Positions 1-12,890 of a DNA stretch of 64,000 nucleotides are shown here, piece after piece. The stretch lies in NCBI GenBank assembly GCA_041228335.1, contig CP166130.1:2327001-2391000 (forward strand). Direction: 5' to 3'. The notes beneath the pieces were generated by a model, which saw only the letters and a list, made by a program, of their open reading frames with translations, made no database searches and was not told where the DNA came from. The stretch is from Alphaproteobacteria bacterium LSUCC0684 (GTDB lineage Bacteria; Pseudomonadota; Alphaproteobacteria; Puniceispirillales; UBA1172). The translations under genes and the position numbers were made by a program. Every line of letters starts with the position of its first letter. Position 1 is the first letter of the stretch.

Positions 1-738
1 GAGGCGAGCGCTGTCGTAGATCTTGATTTCATCCTCCCCCATCATTGTCCAGGCACCCGGGGCCGGGTTGGCTGCACGAATGATGTTATAGGTCTCTTGC
101 ACCGGCCTTGACCAGTCAATTTTTGCGGCATCCTTGTTAAACCAGCCTTCATAGCTGCCATCACCGAGACGCTGGTCGTGCTTGATGATGACGCCAGCCT
201 TGACCATGTTAAGACCCTCCATCATGGCATCGACACCCATGGGGAAAAGTTTGTTGAAATAGACATCGCCCAGAGTCTCATCGGGGCCGATCGGGCAGGT
301 TTTCTGGAGCATGATCGGGCCTTCATCGAGGCCGTCATCCGGCCAGAAGATCGTCAGCCCGGTATGTTTCTTGCCCATGGCGATCGGCCAGTTGATCGAG
401 GACGGACCGCGATGCTGCGGGCACAGCGACGGGTGATACTGAAAGGTGCCATAGGTTGGCGCATCGCGCACCGCTTCAGGCACGAAGAGCAGCACATAGG
501 CCATCAGACAGATATCCGCCTTGAAGGACTGCATGAGTTCAAGAGCTTCGGGCGTTTTCCAGGAACTCGGCTGATGGAGGGGAAGCCCCTTTTCACGGGC
601 AAGTTCAGCCAGCGGATCTTCGGGCTTGCCTTCCTTGGTGGGCGCACAGCAGACCGCCACCACATCTTCACCGCGTTCCAGCAGCCTTTCCAGCACCGCT
701 TTACCAAAGGCCTGCTGGCCATGGAGGACAATTCGCAT
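1..738 (-). CDS. Formyltransferase-family protein (methionyl-tRNA/10-formyl-THF type), partial at window edge
   Basis: The first 246 residues are visible; the C-terminus lies beyond the left edge. The start MRIVLHGQQAFGKAVLE at 738 follows a strong GGAGAGGGA ribosome site. The fold is the formyltransferase N-terminal domain: a Rossmann-like start, then YHPSLCPQHRGPSSINW and GLTIFWPDDGLDEGPI, which correspond to the N-H-D catalytic region of Fmt/PurN-like enzymes (the usual HxSLLPxxRG stretch). It is the third gene of an apparent oxc-frc-formyltransferase operon, 26 bp after frc. Known: members use or hydrolyse 10-formyltetrahydrofolate. Inferred: it links the formyl group made from oxalate to folate C1 metabolism. 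It could instead be an ordinary formyl-THF-dependent enzyme of unrelated role. The family call is firm; the substrate is open. Confidence 0.8.
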   Translation of the reverse strand, partial: MRIVLHGQQAFGKAVLERLLERGEDVVAVCCAPTKEGKPEDPLAELAREKGLPLHQPSSWKTPEALELMQSFKADICLMAYVLLFVPEAVRDAPTYGTFQYHPSLCPQHRGPSSINWPIAMGKKHTGLTIFWPDDGLDEGPIMLQKTCPIGPDETLGDVYFNKLFPMGVDAMMEGLNMVKAGVIIKHDQRLGDGSYEGWFNKDAAKIDWSRPVQETYNIIRAANPAPGAWTMMGEDEIKIYDSARL

Positions 739-764
739 CCCTGATCTCCCTCTCCTGTTGCGAT

Positions 765-2039
765 CTATTCGGCGACCGCCTTGACTTCACCCACGGCACC
801 CGAGGCAACAACACCTTCCAGCTCATCGCCTGCATAGCCGAGGACATCGGTCAGAATTTCCATTGTATGCTCACCAAGCAAGGGTGATCGCACAACCTCA
901 ACCGGGCTTTCCGACAATTTGATCGGGCAGCCCACCGAAATGTATTCTCCACGCTCCGGATGATCGACCCGGACAAGAGTGCCAGTGGCATAGAGCCCTT
1001 CGTCTTCCGAGATTTCCTTCATCGACAGGATCGGGCCCACCGGAATATCGAGAGGATTACACACATCCATGATCTCGAACTTGGTCTTGGTCATGGTCCA
1101 TTGCTCGATCCGTTCAAAGATTTCGTTCAACTTGTCCAGACGCTCAGGCGGCGTTGCGTAACCTTCCCGGGTTTTCCAGTCCGGCTCACCAATGACATCG
1201 CAGACCTTTTCCCAGACCGCGGCCTGCACGATGAAATAGGTATAGGCGTTGGGATCGGTCTCCCAGCCCTTGCATTTCAGGATCCGGCCAGGCTGGCCGC
1301 CACCGGAATCGTTACCCGCACGCGGGGTTGCCTCACCAAAGGGAATACCCTCACCAAACTGGGAGTATTCCTTGAGCGGGCCGGCGGCGAGGCGCTGCTG
1401 GTCCCGCAACTTGACGCGGGCAAGGTTGAGCACCGCGTCCTGCATGGCGGCGGTCACGCGCTGGCCGCGGCCGGATTTCTCGCGCTGAAAGAGCGCGGTC
1501 ACAATCCCGAGGCAGAGGTGAAGCCCGGTGCCGGAATCCCCGATCTGCGCCCCGGTCACCAGTGGCGGGCCGTCAAGAAACCCGGTAGTCGACGCCGAGC
1601 CGCCCGCGCATTGAGCCACGTTTTCATAAACCTTGCAGTCTTCATATTTGCCCGGACCAAACCCCTTGATGGACGCAAGGATGATGCGCGGGTTGATCTC
1701 CTGGATGCGCTCCCATGAAAATCCCATCCGGTCGAGTGCGCCGGGAGCAAAATTTTCCACCAGCACATCGCAGGTTTCAATAAGCCGGGTCAGGACCTGC
1801 TTGCCGGTTTCGTTCTTGGAATTCAGCTCGATCGATCTCTTGTTGTGATTGAGCATGGTGAAATAGAGACTGTCCGCCCCCGGTACGTCAACAAGCTGTT
1901 TGCGGGTGGCATCGCCAACCCCCGGGCGTTCCACCTTGATCACATCCGCGCCAAACCAGGCCAGCAACTGGGTGCAGGTCGGCCCGGACTGAACATGGGT
2001 AAAATCGAGTACTTTGATACCTTCGAGAGCTTTCATCAT
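765..2039 (-). CDS. frc: Formyl-CoA:oxalate CoA-transferase (class III CoA-transferase)
   Basis: It transfers CoA from formyl-CoA to oxalate, giving oxalyl-CoA and formate, in the cytosol. The 424-residue length matches Frc. The N-terminus [20 protein letters not shown] is the typical CaiB/BaiF start, with [14 protein letters not shown] following; the aspartate expected to form the acyl anhydride lies in [10 protein letters not shown] or the nearby [11 protein letters not shown] region. A longer reading frame extends upstream to 2159 but runs into the oxc gene; the ATG at 2039 (or 2036) follows a CAGGACAG site and was chosen. It lies 37 bp after oxc and is probably co-transcribed with it. Confidence is high because the gene pair is diagnostic of the pathway. 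Confidence 0.93.
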   Translation of the reverse strand: MMKALEGIKVLDFTHVQSGPTCTQLLAWFGADVIKVERPGVGDATRKQLVDVPGADSLYFTMLNHNKRSIELNSKNETGKQVLTRLIETCDVLVENFAPGALDRMGFSWERIQEINPRIILASIKGFGPGKYEDCKVYENVAQCAGGSASTTGFLDGPPLVTGAQIGDSGTGLHLCLGIVTALFQREKSGRGQRVTAAMQDAVLNLARVKLRDQQRLAAGPLKEYSQFGEGIPFGEATPRAGNDSGGGQPGRILKCKGWETDPNAYTYFIVQAAVWEKVCDVIGEPDWKTREGYATPPERLDKLNEIFERIEQWTMTKTKFEIMDVCNPLDIPVGPILSMKEISEDEGLYATGTLVRVDHPERGEYISVGCPIKLSESPVEVVRSPLLGEHTMEILTDVLGYAGDELEGVVASGAVGEVKAVAE

Positions 2040-2076
2040 CCTGTCCTGTTTCTCTTGGATACGTGTCGTTGACTTC

Positions 2077-3810
2077 CTATTTCTTGCTGACCACGCTTTG
2101 CGGGTTGAGGTTCCCGATGCGGCCGCTTTCGGTGCCGGCGTTTTCATCGATAACGGCATTCACCAGCGTCGGCTTGCCTGAGGAGATCGCCTCCTCAACC
2201 GCCTGGCGCAGCTCATCGGGGCTGGTCGCATAGACGCCATTGCCGCCAAAGGCCTGCATCATCAGATCATAGCGGGCATCTTTCACGAAGACGGTGGGTG
2301 CCACATCATTGCCGCCGGTCGGGTTCGTGTCCGTTCCCCGGTAGATCCCGTTATTGTTGAAGACAACAACGCAGACCGGCAGGTTATAGCGGCAGATTGT
2401 TTCAATCTCCATGCCCGAAAACCCGAAGGCGCTGTCGCCTTCCACCGCCAGCACCGGCTGACCTGTCTCAACGGCGGCGGCGACGGCGGCCCCCATGCCG
2501 ATCCCCATGATCCCCCAGGTGCCAACGTCAATCCGGTGACGTGGCCGATAGATGTCGATGATGCTGCGGGCAAAATCGAGGGTGTTTGCGCCTTCGTTCA
2601 CCAGAATGGTATCGGGACGTTCCTTGATCACGTTCTTGAGCACGCCAAGAGCGCTGTGGAAATCCATAGGTGTTGCATTGCTCATCAGTTTGGCGGCCAT
2701 CCGCTCAAGATTGGTCTCTTTCTTGGCGGTGATGGTATCGGTCCAGTCCGCGGGAGGCTTGCTCCAGCCTTTGCCCATGCCATCCAGCATTGCCCGCAGC
2801 ACGGAGCCGATATCGCCGACCAGGGGCGCGGCAATCTCGACATTGCTGTCCATTTCCATCGCCTCGATATCCACCTGGATGAATTTCTTGGAAAACGGCT
2901 CTCCCCATGTCTTGCCCTTGCCATGAGAAAGCAGCCAGTTCAGCCGTGCTCCGACCAGCATGACGACATCCGATTCCTTGAGCACAAGCGACCGCGCGGC
3001 GCCCGCGGATTGCGGGTGATCATCGGGCAAGAGCCCCTTGGCCATGCTCATCGGCAGATAGGGAATGCCGCTTGTTTCGACAAACTTGCGCACCACGTCA
3101 TCCTCTTGAGCATAGGCCGCGCCCTTACCCAGAATGATGAGCGGTTTTTTTGCGGATTTGAGCACGTCGAGCGCGCGCTTCACCGCATCCGGATCCGGCA
3201 ATTGTTTCGGCGCCGGGTCGATGACCTTGACAAGGGACTTCCGGCCCTTTTCAGCATCCATGACCTGGGCAAAGAGTTTGGCCGGAAGATCGAGATACAC
3301 CCCGCCCGGACGCCCGGAGACCGCCGCCCGGATAGCGCGGGCAACCCCGATACCGATATCTTCGGCATGAAGTATCCGATACGCCGCCTTGCAAAGCGGC
3401 TTGGCGATGGCGAGCTGGTCCATCTCCTCGTAATCCCCCTGCTGGAGATCGACAATCTCACGTTCCGACGATCCGCTGATGAGAATCATGGGAAAGCAGT
3501 TGGTGGTGGCATTGGCCAGCGCCGTCAGCCCGTTGAGAAATCCCGGTGCTGAAACCGTCAGGCAAACCCCTGGCTTCCTGGTCAGAAATCCGGCCACCGC
3601 CGCCGCGTTGCCGGAATGCTGTTCGTGCCGGAAGGATAGCACCCGCATGCCTTCGGCCTGGGCCAGCCTGCCCAGATCCGTGATCGGAATCCCGGGCACG
3701 CCATAAATGGTGTTGATACCATTCAGCTTGAGCGCATCGATAACAAGATGAAAACCATCGGTAAGGTTCTGTGTTTCCGTTTCAACCGCAGTTGCTTCTG
3801 GCGCTGTCAT
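2077..3810 (-). CDS. oxc: Oxalyl-CoA decarboxylase (thiamine diphosphate enzyme)
   Basis: It decarboxylates oxalyl-CoA to formyl-CoA and CO2. The 577-residue protein has the three-domain ThDP architecture: an N-terminal Pyr domain with the conserved glutamate in [13 protein letters not shown], a middle domain, and a C-terminal PP domain with the [11 protein letters not shown] metal-binding motif and NNNGIYRG. The motif ALAIAKP...QGDYEEMDQ resembles Oxc rather than acetolactate synthase. The start at 3810 follows GAGGAGAGA; the reading frame is open further upstream, but no better start is seen. It sits between the gntR regulator and frc, and runs in the same direction as both. With frc it regenerates the formyl-CoA used for the next CoA exchange. 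Confidence 0.94.
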   Translation of the reverse strand: MTAPEATAVETETQNLTDGFHLVIDALKLNGINTIYGVPGIPITDLGRLAQAEGMRVLSFRHEQHSGNAAAVAGFLTRKPGVCLTVSAPGFLNGLTALANATTNCFPMILISGSSEREIVDLQQGDYEEMDQLAIAKPLCKAAYRILHAEDIGIGVARAIRAAVSGRPGGVYLDLPAKLFAQVMDAEKGRKSLVKVIDPAPKQLPDPDAVKRALDVLKSAKKPLIILGKGAAYAQEDDVVRKFVETSGIPYLPMSMAKGLLPDDHPQSAGAARSLVLKESDVVMLVGARLNWLLSHGKGKTWGEPFSKKFIQVDIEAMEMDSNVEIAAPLVGDIGSVLRAMLDGMGKGWSKPPADWTDTITAKKETNLERMAAKLMSNATPMDFHSALGVLKNVIKERPDTILVNEGANTLDFARSIIDIYRPRHRIDVGTWGIMGIGMGAAVAAAVETGQPVLAVEGDSAFGFSGMEIETICRYNLPVCVVVFNNNGIYRGTDTNPTGGNDVAPTVFVKDARYDLMMQAFGGNGVYATSPDELRQAVEEAISSGKPTLVNAVIDENAGTESGRIGNLNPQSVVSKK

Positions 3811-3842
3811 GTCTCTCTCCTCAAAACGACTTTTCCCTGACG

Positions 3843-4568
3843 TCAATCTTCGATGTCAGATGTGGTGTTTTTCTCTTCAAGGCTGTCAAGCCGCGTCCAT
3901 CGATCATGGATGTGGTCATGCAGCCGCATCGTGTGATTGCGGACAAGCCGGGAGGCAAGTTCCGCATCACGGGCTTCAAGCGCCTCAATGATCTCCATGT
4001 GATCGGCAACGGACCGCGAAGCCCGGTTGTCTTCGCCCATGGCCCGGCGGCGAACCGCGTACATATGGATAAAGAGATCTTCGGCTGAACTGCATAAGAG
4101 GGGGCAGCCCGATAACTCAAGAATGCTCTGATGAAATTTGATATTGGCGTCGGAATACTCGCCAAGCTCGGCCATCGCCGATTTGGTGCTGTGGCTCATG
4201 GCGAATTTGCGCAACGCCTTCAGATCGGCGTCCGTTGCCACGCCGACGGCAAGATAGGCGGCCATGCTTTCAAGCGCCGCCCAGGTCTTGATCATATCAA
4301 GAATTTCCGTAAGGGACTTGCGGTGGATGAACACCCCCTTGCGCGGGATGATCTCCACAAGGCCATCCTGCGACAGGCGCGCCAGCGCTTCACGGATAGG
4401 CGTTCGGGAAATGCCGAGCTGCTCAGCAAGTTTGCGCTCATCAAGACGCATATCCTGGCTGAAATTATAGATATCGACCTTGCGGATACTGTCCCGCAAC
4501 ACCTCATAGATGTGATCCTTCAAGGTGAAATTGATGGATACAGGTTTAAGTTTCACATCTATCGGCAC
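3843..4568 (-). CDS. GntR-family regulator, FCD (FadR) subfamily, probable oxalate-pathway regulator
   Basis: The 241-residue protein has an N-terminal winged helix ([21 protein letters not shown], split here as [12 protein letters not shown] and [11 protein letters not shown], about residues 38-75) and an all-helical FCD ligand domain with the metal-ligand pattern D..FH ([16 protein letters not shown]) and [16 protein letters not shown] regulators usually bind carboxylic acids. The start is GTG at 4568. The gene is first in the leftward oxc-frc operon, 32 bp before oxc. Two TGGTATACC palindromes lie just upstream and a perfect version lies before fdh, so it probably autoregulates and controls formate dehydrogenase. 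Oxalate or a CoA ester is an obvious effector candidate, but that is inference. Confidence 0.88.
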   Translation of the reverse strand: MPIDVKLKPVSINFTLKDHIYEVLRDSIRKVDIYNFSQDMRLDERKLAEQLGISRTPIREALARLSQDGLVEIIPRKGVFIHRKSLTEILDMIKTWAALESMAAYLAVGVATDADLKALRKFAMSHSTKSAMAELGEYSDANIKFHQSILELSGCPLLCSSAEDLFIHMYAVRRRAMGEDNRASRSVADHMEIIEALEARDAELASRLVRNHTMRLHDHIHDRWTRLDSLEEKNTTSDIED

Positions 4569-4636
4569 AAGTCACCCCCCGGTCAGATACGGCCCGTTCA
4601 GGCGGGCCAAAAACATGATCTGTTTTTTCTTTATCT

Positions 4637-4644
4637 GGTATACC
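4637..4644. promoter_or_regulatory. Operator candidate 1, GGTATACC in TTATCTGGTATACCTTAC
   Basis: An 8-bp palindrome whose left flank TTATCT is the same as in the perfect palindrome at 12891-12912. It lies 69 bp upstream of the gntR start and is placed to overlap the leftward promoter. Confidence 0.6.
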
Positions 4645-4719
4645 TTACACCCTATCCAAAGCCGGTCAAGCCCAATTTTTTCAAAATCAGGGGAGAAATG
4701 AGTTGCAATATTTGGCATA

Positions 4720-4729
4720 TGGTATACCA
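4720..4729. promoter_or_regulatory. Operator candidate 2, TGGTATACCA
   Basis: A perfect 10-bp palindrome 84 bp (eight helical turns) from operator candidate 1, centre to centre. It is also inside an outer TTGG/CCAA repeat (4712-4715, 4727-4730). It lies in the 406-bp gap between gntR and sucC, so it could act on either side. The rest of this gap (4731-4960) shows no gene or strong hairpin. Confidence 0.6.
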
Positions 4730-4974
4730 AGAATAGAGGTGTTTCCGGCGTGAAAGACCGGCTTGCACGCTATCGTTCTGATGCTCGATTTTCGCCGCAA
4801 CGGCAGGGCAGTTTTCGCGTAAGTGATGCATGGAGGAAGGCAGAAAGATGATACATCAGCAACCGAGCGGCGTTGATTTCATCACCAGGTACAGGCATAA
4901 GATGCTGAGCCTTGCAGCTATCCTGCCAATATCGATATCGCCAGGGACATGTGGGGAGTTAAGGAGATGAAACA

Positions 4975-6168
4975 ATGAACATTCATGAATATCAGGCCAA
5001 ACAGGTTCTCAAGGATTTTGGCGCACCGGTGGCCCGCGGCGTGGCCATCACCAGCCTCGACGAAGCCCAGGCGGCGGTGGATCAGCTGCCGGGGCCGGTC
5101 TGGGTGGTCAAGAGCCAGATTCATGCAGGTGGCCGCGGCAAGGGCAAGTTCAAGGAGCTTGGCGACGACGCCAAGGGAGGTGTTCGCGTCAGTTTCTCCC
5201 GCGATGAAGCCTTGCAGAATATCGAGGAAATGTTCGGCAAAACGCTGGTCACCAACCAGACAGGTCCCGCCGGCAAGGCAGTCAACCGGCTTTATATCGA
5301 AGACGGCGCGGCGATTGATCGCGAACTCTATCTTTCCATTCTTGTCGATCGCGAAACCGGCCAGACATCTTTTGTTGTCTCCACCGAAGGCGGCATGGAC
5401 ATTGAAACCGTGGCCCATGACACGCCGGAAAAGATACACTCCGTCGGTATCCGCGCCAGCGCCGGCTGCACCGAGGCTGATGCCAGCCAGCTTGCCGATG
5501 CCCTCAAGCTCGAAGGAGAGGCAAGGGCCGATGGCATGGAGCTCTTCGCCAATCTCTACAAGGCATTCACCTCGAAAGACATGAGCCTTCTTGAGATCAA
5601 CCCGCTGATCGTCACCAAGGAGAACAGGCTGCAGGTGCTTGACGCAAAGGTCTCCTTTGATGGCAACGCGCTGTTCCGCCACCCCGATATCATGGAGCTG
5701 CGCGATATCACCGAGGAGGACGACAAGGAAATCGAGGCCTCCAAATATGACCTGGCCTATATCGCTCTTGACGGCGATATCGGCTGCATGGTCAATGGCG
5801 CAGGTCTGGCCATGGCCACCATGGATATCATCAAGATGTACGGGGCTGAGCCGGCAAACTTTCTCGATGTCGGGGGCGGGGCGACAACTGAAAAAGTGAC
5901 CGCCGCCTTCAAGATCATCACCGCTGATCCGAATGTCAAAGGCATTCTTGTCAATATTTTCGGCGGCATCATGCGCTGCGATGTCATCGCCGAAGGGGTG
6001 GTGACCGCGGCACGTGAAGTCGGCCTTCAAGTGCCGCTTGTGGTGCGGCTCGAAGGCACCAAAGTCGCCGAAGGCAAAGCCATCATCGAGAAAAGCGGGC
6101 TGAACGTGATTGCCGCCGATGATCTTGATGATGCGGCGCAGAAAATCGTCAATGCGGTAAGGGGGTAA
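4975..6168 (+). CDS. sucC: Succinyl-CoA synthetase beta subunit (ATP-grasp)
   Basis: With the alpha subunit it interconverts succinate, CoA and NTP with succinyl-CoA. The 397-residue length and the start [19 protein letters not shown] are typical of SucC. An ATP-grasp domain carries [16 protein letters not shown] and [10 protein letters not shown], followed by the CoA-ligase domain with [20 protein letters not shown] and [12 protein letters not shown] strong AAGGAG site precedes the ATG. The gene overlaps nothing and lies 4 bp before sucD. In many alphaproteobacteria sucCD sits with mdh and sucAB; here it stands alone and divergent from the oxalate operon. A malate-CoA ligase (MtkA) is the alternative, but the N-terminus and length look more like SucC. 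Confidence 0.88.
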   Translation: MNIHEYQAKQVLKDFGAPVARGVAITSLDEAQAAVDQLPGPVWVVKSQIHAGGRGKGKFKELGDDAKGGVRVSFSRDEALQNIEEMFGKTLVTNQTGPAGKAVNRLYIEDGAAIDRELYLSILVDRETGQTSFVVSTEGGMDIETVAHDTPEKIHSVGIRASAGCTEADASQLADALKLEGEARADGMELFANLYKAFTSKDMSLLEINPLIVTKENRLQVLDAKVSFDGNALFRHPDIMELRDITEEDDKEIEASKYDLAYIALDGDIGCMVNGAGLAMATMDIIKMYGAEPANFLDVGGGATTEKVTAAFKIITADPNVKGILVNIFGGIMRCDVIAEGVVTAAREVGLQVPLVVRLEGTKVAEGKAIIEKSGLNVIAADDLDDAAQKIVNAVRG

Positions 6169-6172
6169 GACC

Positions 6173-7075
6173 ATGTCGATACTTATCAACAAAGACACGA
6201 AAGTCATCGTTCAGGGGCTTACCGGCAAGACCGGAACCTTCCATACCGAGCAGGCGCTGGCCTATCACGGAACCCAGATGGTAGCAGGCACGCATCCATC
6301 GAAAGGCGGTCAGGAATGGGTGAGCGCTGACGGGGTGAGGCTTCCTCTTTTCGCCACCGTGGCCGAAGCCAGGGAGGCAACCGGCGCCAATGCCTCGGTG
6401 ATCTATGTTCCCCCGGCAGGGGCGGCGGCGGCCATCGAAGAATCCATCGATGCCGGGATTGAGCTTATCACCTGCATTACCGAAGGCGTGCCTGTTCAGG
6501 ACATGGTCCGGGTCAAGGAGAAACTGGATGCCTCCGGCTCACGCCTCATCGGCCCCAACTGCCCGGGTCTGCTGACGCCTGAAGAATGCAAGATCGGCAT
6601 CATGCCGAGCAGTATCTTCCGCCGCGGATCTGTTGGTGTGTTGTCGCGCTCTGGCACCCTGACCTATGAAGCGGTGTTCCAGACATCCCAGGAAGGGCTC
6701 GGCCAGTCGACGGCGGTCGGCATAGGGGGCGATCCGGTCAAGGGAACCGAGTTTATCGATATTCTCGAGATGTTCCTCGGCGATCCGGAAACAACCTCGA
6801 TTATCATGATCGGTGAAATCGGCGGCTCGGCCGAAGAAGACGCAGCCCAGTTTCTAAAAGATGAAGCCAAAAAGGGACGCGCCAAGCCAACGGTGGGCTT
6901 CATCGCTGGCCGGACCTCACCTCCGGGCCGGACCATGGGTCATGCCGGTGCCGTGATTTCCGGCGGCAAAGGCGGCGCCGAAGACAAGATCGAGGCCCTC
7001 CAATCCGCCGGGGTCAAAGTATCCCCATCGCCAGCGCAACTGGGGCAGACCCTGGTCAATCTCCTCAAAGGATAA
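6173..7075 (+). CDS. sucD: Succinyl-CoA synthetase alpha subunit
   Basis: The 300-residue alpha subunit binds CoA and carries the phosphohistidine. The N-terminal CoA-binding domain starts [39 protein letters not shown] follows; the phosphohistidine is in [18 protein letters not shown] (about residue 250). It starts 4 bp after the sucC stop and is followed by a strong terminator at 7093-7126, so sucCD is a two-gene operon. Role as for sucC. The same MtkB alternative applies and is less likely. Confidence 0.88.
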   Translation: MSILINKDTKVIVQGLTGKTGTFHTEQALAYHGTQMVAGTHPSKGGQEWVSADGVRLPLFATVAEAREATGANASVIYVPPAGAAAAIEESIDAGIELITCITEGVPVQDMVRVKEKLDASGSRLIGPNCPGLLTPEECKIGIMPSSIFRRGSVGVLSRSGTLTYEAVFQTSQEGLGQSTAVGIGGDPVKGTEFIDILEMFLGDPETTSIIMIGEIGGSAEEDAAQFLKDEAKKGRAKPTVGFIAGRTSPPGRTMGHAGAVISGGKGGAEDKIEALQSAGVKVSPSPAQLGQTLVNLLKG

Positions 7076-7092
7076 AAAACGTCCTCCCAGCG

Positions 7093-7126
7093 AAAAGAGC
7101 GTCACCCCAGTGACGCTCTTTTTTTA
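7093..7126 (+). terminator. Rho-independent terminator after sucCD
   Basis: A 13-bp perfect stem (AAAAGAGCGTCAC with GTGACGCTCTTTT) and a CCCA loop run into a T tract. The A-rich left arm means it may work in both directions and also end the leftward ketopantoate-reductase-like transcript, whose stop is at 7145. Confidence 0.92.
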
Positions 7127-7144
7127 TATCTGAAGAAGAAAGAT

Positions 7145-8209
7145 CTAGACGGCCTGGGACATCGGCACGGAACTGGCCGCGTTGTCTTCAAGCCGCGCAT
7201 CCACGATGGCCACAATCCGGTCCACGGTCGAGTTCTGAAGGCCGAATCGCTGACCGATCCGCTGAACGAGACGATCCACCCGTTCGATCTTCTCGGCGCC
7301 GCTATCGATGGCGCGTGCCGCCGAGGACGGCTTGAGCAGATTCTGTGCCGCATTGGCGTATTTTTCAAAAGGAACCTGATCTTCGGCAGATGCACCGAGG
7401 CGCCGGGCCAGTTGATCCACCCAGTGATACATCGCCTCGGATGAGGCGACATCCCCATGCACCGCATCACGGATCGGCTGAACATGGTCAACCTCAACAC
7501 AGCGGTAATTCCCCGTCAGCAGCATGCTCCATTTCGCCATTGGCACGAAAAGGCTGTCATGCACCCGGAGTTTGACCGGAACATCCTTGCCATCCAGTTG
7601 TACGGCGGCGATATCGTCTTCCAGCTGGCGCAACATGGCGCTGTGTTCAGGACAGGCGAAATCCGCTGCCTTGAAATTGGTCGGCAGGCCGACATGAAGA
7701 ATGTTTGCGCCTTCTTCGGGCGGCCGGAACGCCTGCGGATCAGGGCTGCAGAGCGTCACCAGATCCGGATCAAAATTATCCCATACCGAGGCATCATCAA
7801 AACAGTCCGAAAGATCGGCATCAGCGAGGCTTTCAATCCGGCGAAGATATGGAAGCGGCGGCATGTTCATAATCGAAAGACAGGGCTTGCCGCTCAGGGC
7901 GATGCGCTGCATCAATTCCCGCACCGAGGGTGAGGAATACTGCGGCTCCTGCATGGCAAGGGCGATCATGTCATAATTTTCGGGCCTTGCGTCCTCAGGC
8001 GTGACGGCGTCAACCGATCCCGGCAGATCCGCCGACCTTATCGAGCGATGCGTATCCTCATCCTTGAGCTTGATCCGGACTTCCGTGCCTTCCTTGTTGA
8101 TCAGCGCCGCCGTCCGGGCGCGGCAGATCAGGGAGACGTCATGTCCCGCCATCAGAAGTTTGGTTGATAGAAGCGAGCCGTAGGATGCTCCGAGAATCAA
8201 AATACGCAT
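7145..8209 (-). CDS. Ketopantoate reductase-like NADP-dependent dehydrogenase (ApbA/PanE family)
   Basis: The 354-residue protein begins MRILILGASYGSLLSTKLLMAGHDVSLICRA, here cited as ILGASYGSLLSTKL, the GxGxxG Rossmann motif of the ApbA/PanE N-terminal domain. The C-terminal half is helical with KWSMLLTGNYRC, the position of the KxxxN motif in this family (PanE has Lys and Asn at the active site). The GTG at 8218 lies directly on the ribosome site; the ATG at 8209 has AGGAAGG at good spacing and was preferred. At this length it is longer than PanE (about 300), so the substrate is probably not ketopantoate. It lies downstream of fdhA in the same direction after a 151-bp gap with its own palindrome, so it may have a separate promoter. 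Confidence 0.7.
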   Translation of the reverse strand: MRILILGASYGSLLSTKLLMAGHDVSLICRARTAALINKEGTEVRIKLKDEDTHRSIRSADLPGSVDAVTPEDARPENYDMIALAMQEPQYSSPSVRELMQRIALSGKPCLSIMNMPPLPYLRRIESLADADLSDCFDDASVWDNFDPDLVTLCSPDPQAFRPPEEGANILHVGLPTNFKAADFACPEHSAMLRQLEDDIAAVQLDGKDVPVKLRVHDSLFVPMAKWSMLLTGNYRCVEVDHVQPIRDAVHGDVASSEAMYHWVDQLARRLGASAEDQVPFEKYANAAQNLLKPSSAARAIDSGAEKIERVDRLVQRIGQRFGLQNSTVDRIVAIVDARLEDNAASSVPMSQAV

Positions 8210-8303
8210 GATGGTCACCTTCCTGCCAGATCATCTGTCTTGACCCGTGCAATCTACAAGACAGGCCCGTAATCCCTAAGGAAAATGGTGAAAACCAGAA
8301 AAT

Positions 8304-8318
8304 TGTAAATTATTTACA
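8304..8318. promoter_or_regulatory. Palindrome TGTAAA-TTA-TTTACA upstream of the ketopantoate reductase-like gene
   Basis: A perfect 6-3-6 inverted repeat in the fdhA to KPR-like gap, 95 bp before the start at 8209. It could be an operator for an unidentified regulator. It lacks the GC-rich stem and T tract of a terminator. Confidence 0.35.
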
Positions 8319-8360
8319 TTTACACAATCCGGCGCGGGTGACCCGGGATTCACATCGCTT

Positions 8361-11129
<2,769 letters not shown>

Positions 11130-11139
11130 GGCCCCCGCC

Positions 11140-12867
11140 TCAGCTAATTTCGTCGGCAAAATGTTTCATCGTCAGCCGGATCGGATTTGGCGCTGCCTGA
11201 CCTAGCCCGCAAATCGACGCATCCTGCATCACCTCGCAGAGATCCGACAGCAGTTCCTGATCCCATGTCTCCGCCTGCATCAGCTGCACCGCCTTGCCGC
11301 ATCCTGTCCGGCACGGCGTGCATTGCCCGCAGCTTTCATCCTCGAAAAACCGCAGCATGTTCAACGCCGCATCACGGACCCGATCCTGATCCGACAACAC
11401 CACCACCGCGGCGGAACCGATAAAACTCCCCAGCGGTTGCAGCGTGTCAAAATCAAGCGGCACATCATCAATCGAAGCTGGCAGTATCCCCGAAGATGGC
11501 CCCCCGGGCTGGTAGGCACGGAATGCGTGACCCGCCATCATCCCGCCCGCCGCGGCAATGATATCGGTGATCGTCGAGCCCGCCGGCAACAGATACACCC
11601 CGGGCTTCGCCACCCGGCCGGATACCGAATAACTCCTCAGCCCCTTGCGGCCGTTCTTCTCAACCGATGACAGTATCTCCGGGCCTTCCCGGCAGACCCG
11701 CGCCACCCAGTGCAGCGTTTCGATATTATGCACCAGCGTCGGCCGGCCAAAAAGACCAACCTGCGCGACATAGGGCGGGCGATGACGCGGCAGACCACGC
11801 TTGCCTTCGATCGACTCGATCATCGCGCTTTCCTCACCGCAGATATACGCCCCCGCACCGCGCCGCAACTCAACATATCCAGCCTCGACAAGACCTGACC
11901 CTTCAAGCGCCCTGATCTCACGACGCAGAATCTCCAGAACCGCCGGATACTCATCCCGCATGTAGATATAACAGCGTTCAGCTTCCACGGCCCAGGCCGC
12001 GATCAGCATCCCTTCGAGAAACAGATGCGGCACCCGCTCAAGATAATATCTGTCCTTGAAGGTTCCGGGCTCGCCCTCATCCCCGTTCACCGCAAGATAG
12101 CGTGGCCCTTCGGCTGCCCGAACAAAACCCCATTTCCGGCCCGATGGAAATCCCGCCCCGCCAAGACCGCGAAGACCGCTTGCCAGCACCGTTTCCTGCA
12201 CCTCTTCCCAGGACCCGCCGGCACGTAACTCCTCAAGTTTCGCGTACCCGCCCTCGGCGCGATACGCCGCCAGGTCTTGATAAACCGGTATATGTGCGTG
12301 GGTTTCTCCGGCCGCGATTGCCGCCTCAACCTTGGCAAGATCCGCATGGTCGATATGATGATGGCCAAGCTCTAGGGCCGGAGCGGTATCGCATCTCCCC
12401 ATGCAGGGCGCCCGCAAGACACGCACTTCCGACGGATCAAGACCTTCTTCAAGCGCCGCCTTGAGCGCCGAGGCACCGGCAAGCTCACAGGACAGCGAAT
12501 CACAGACCCGGATCGTCAGCGCCGGTGGCGGCGTCTCCCCCTCACCCACCACCGTGAAATGCGCATAGAAACTCGCAACCTCATACACTTCCGCCTGCGC
12601 CAGTTTCAACTCGCTTGCCAGCGCGCAGAGATGCGCATGACCAAGATACCCGTACCTGTCCTGAATCAGATGAAGGTATTCGATCAGAAGATCGCGGCGA
12701 TACGGGCCAGAACCAAGCAGAACTCGAACCTCGGATAACGCTCCAGAATCAACCTGACGTCCCTTCGGCGTCTTCCGACCCTTACCTGAACCACTCTTCC
12801 AGATACCTTTGTTTTCGGTAATCGCGGTCAATTCATCCTCCCTCGGCTCTGAGACAGAGTTTTCCAC
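11140..12867 (-). CDS. Formate dehydrogenase beta subunit, NuoE-NuoF fusion (diaphorase)
   Basis: It passes electrons from the alpha subunit to NAD+. The N-terminal third is a NuoE/thioredoxin-like [2Fe-2S] domain (CDSLSC near 120 and CMGRCD near 153). The rest is NuoF: GLGGAGFPSGRKWGF (NADH site), YICGEESAMIESIEGKRG (FMN site), and the [4Fe-4S] set ESCGQCTPCRTGC plus SICGLGQ. In Fds-type enzymes these are two proteins (FdsG and FdsB); here they are fused, as in Methylorubrum Fdh1B. The longest frame uses GTG at 12867, but GGGAGGA lies 4 nt before an in-frame TTG at 12831, which may be the true start (563 residues). The operon promoter region holds the 22-bp palindrome. Confidence 0.92.
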   Translation of the reverse strand: MENSVSEPREDELTAITENKGIWKSGSGKGRKTPKGRQVDSGALSEVRVLLGSGPYRRDLLIEYLHLIQDRYGYLGHAHLCALASELKLAQAEVYEVASFYAHFTVVGEGETPPPALTIRVCDSLSCELAGASALKAALEEGLDPSEVRVLRAPCMGRCDTAPALELGHHHIDHADLAKVEAAIAAGETHAHIPVYQDLAAYRAEGGYAKLEELRAGGSWEEVQETVLASGLRGLGGAGFPSGRKWGFVRAAEGPRYLAVNGDEGEPGTFKDRYYLERVPHLFLEGMLIAAWAVEAERCYIYMRDEYPAVLEILRREIRALEGSGLVEAGYVELRRGAGAYICGEESAMIESIEGKRGLPRHRPPYVAQVGLFGRPTLVHNIETLHWVARVCREGPEILSSVEKNGRKGLRSYSVSGRVAKPGVYLLPAGSTITDIIAAAGGMMAGHAFRAYQPGGPSSGILPASIDDVPLDFDTLQPLGSFIGSAAVVVLSDQDRVRDAALNMLRFFEDESCGQCTPCRTGCGKAVQLMQAETWDQELLSDLCEVMQDASICGLGQAAPNPIRLTMKHFADEIS

Positions 12868-12890
12868 TTGTGGCTTGATGCGTCAAATAA

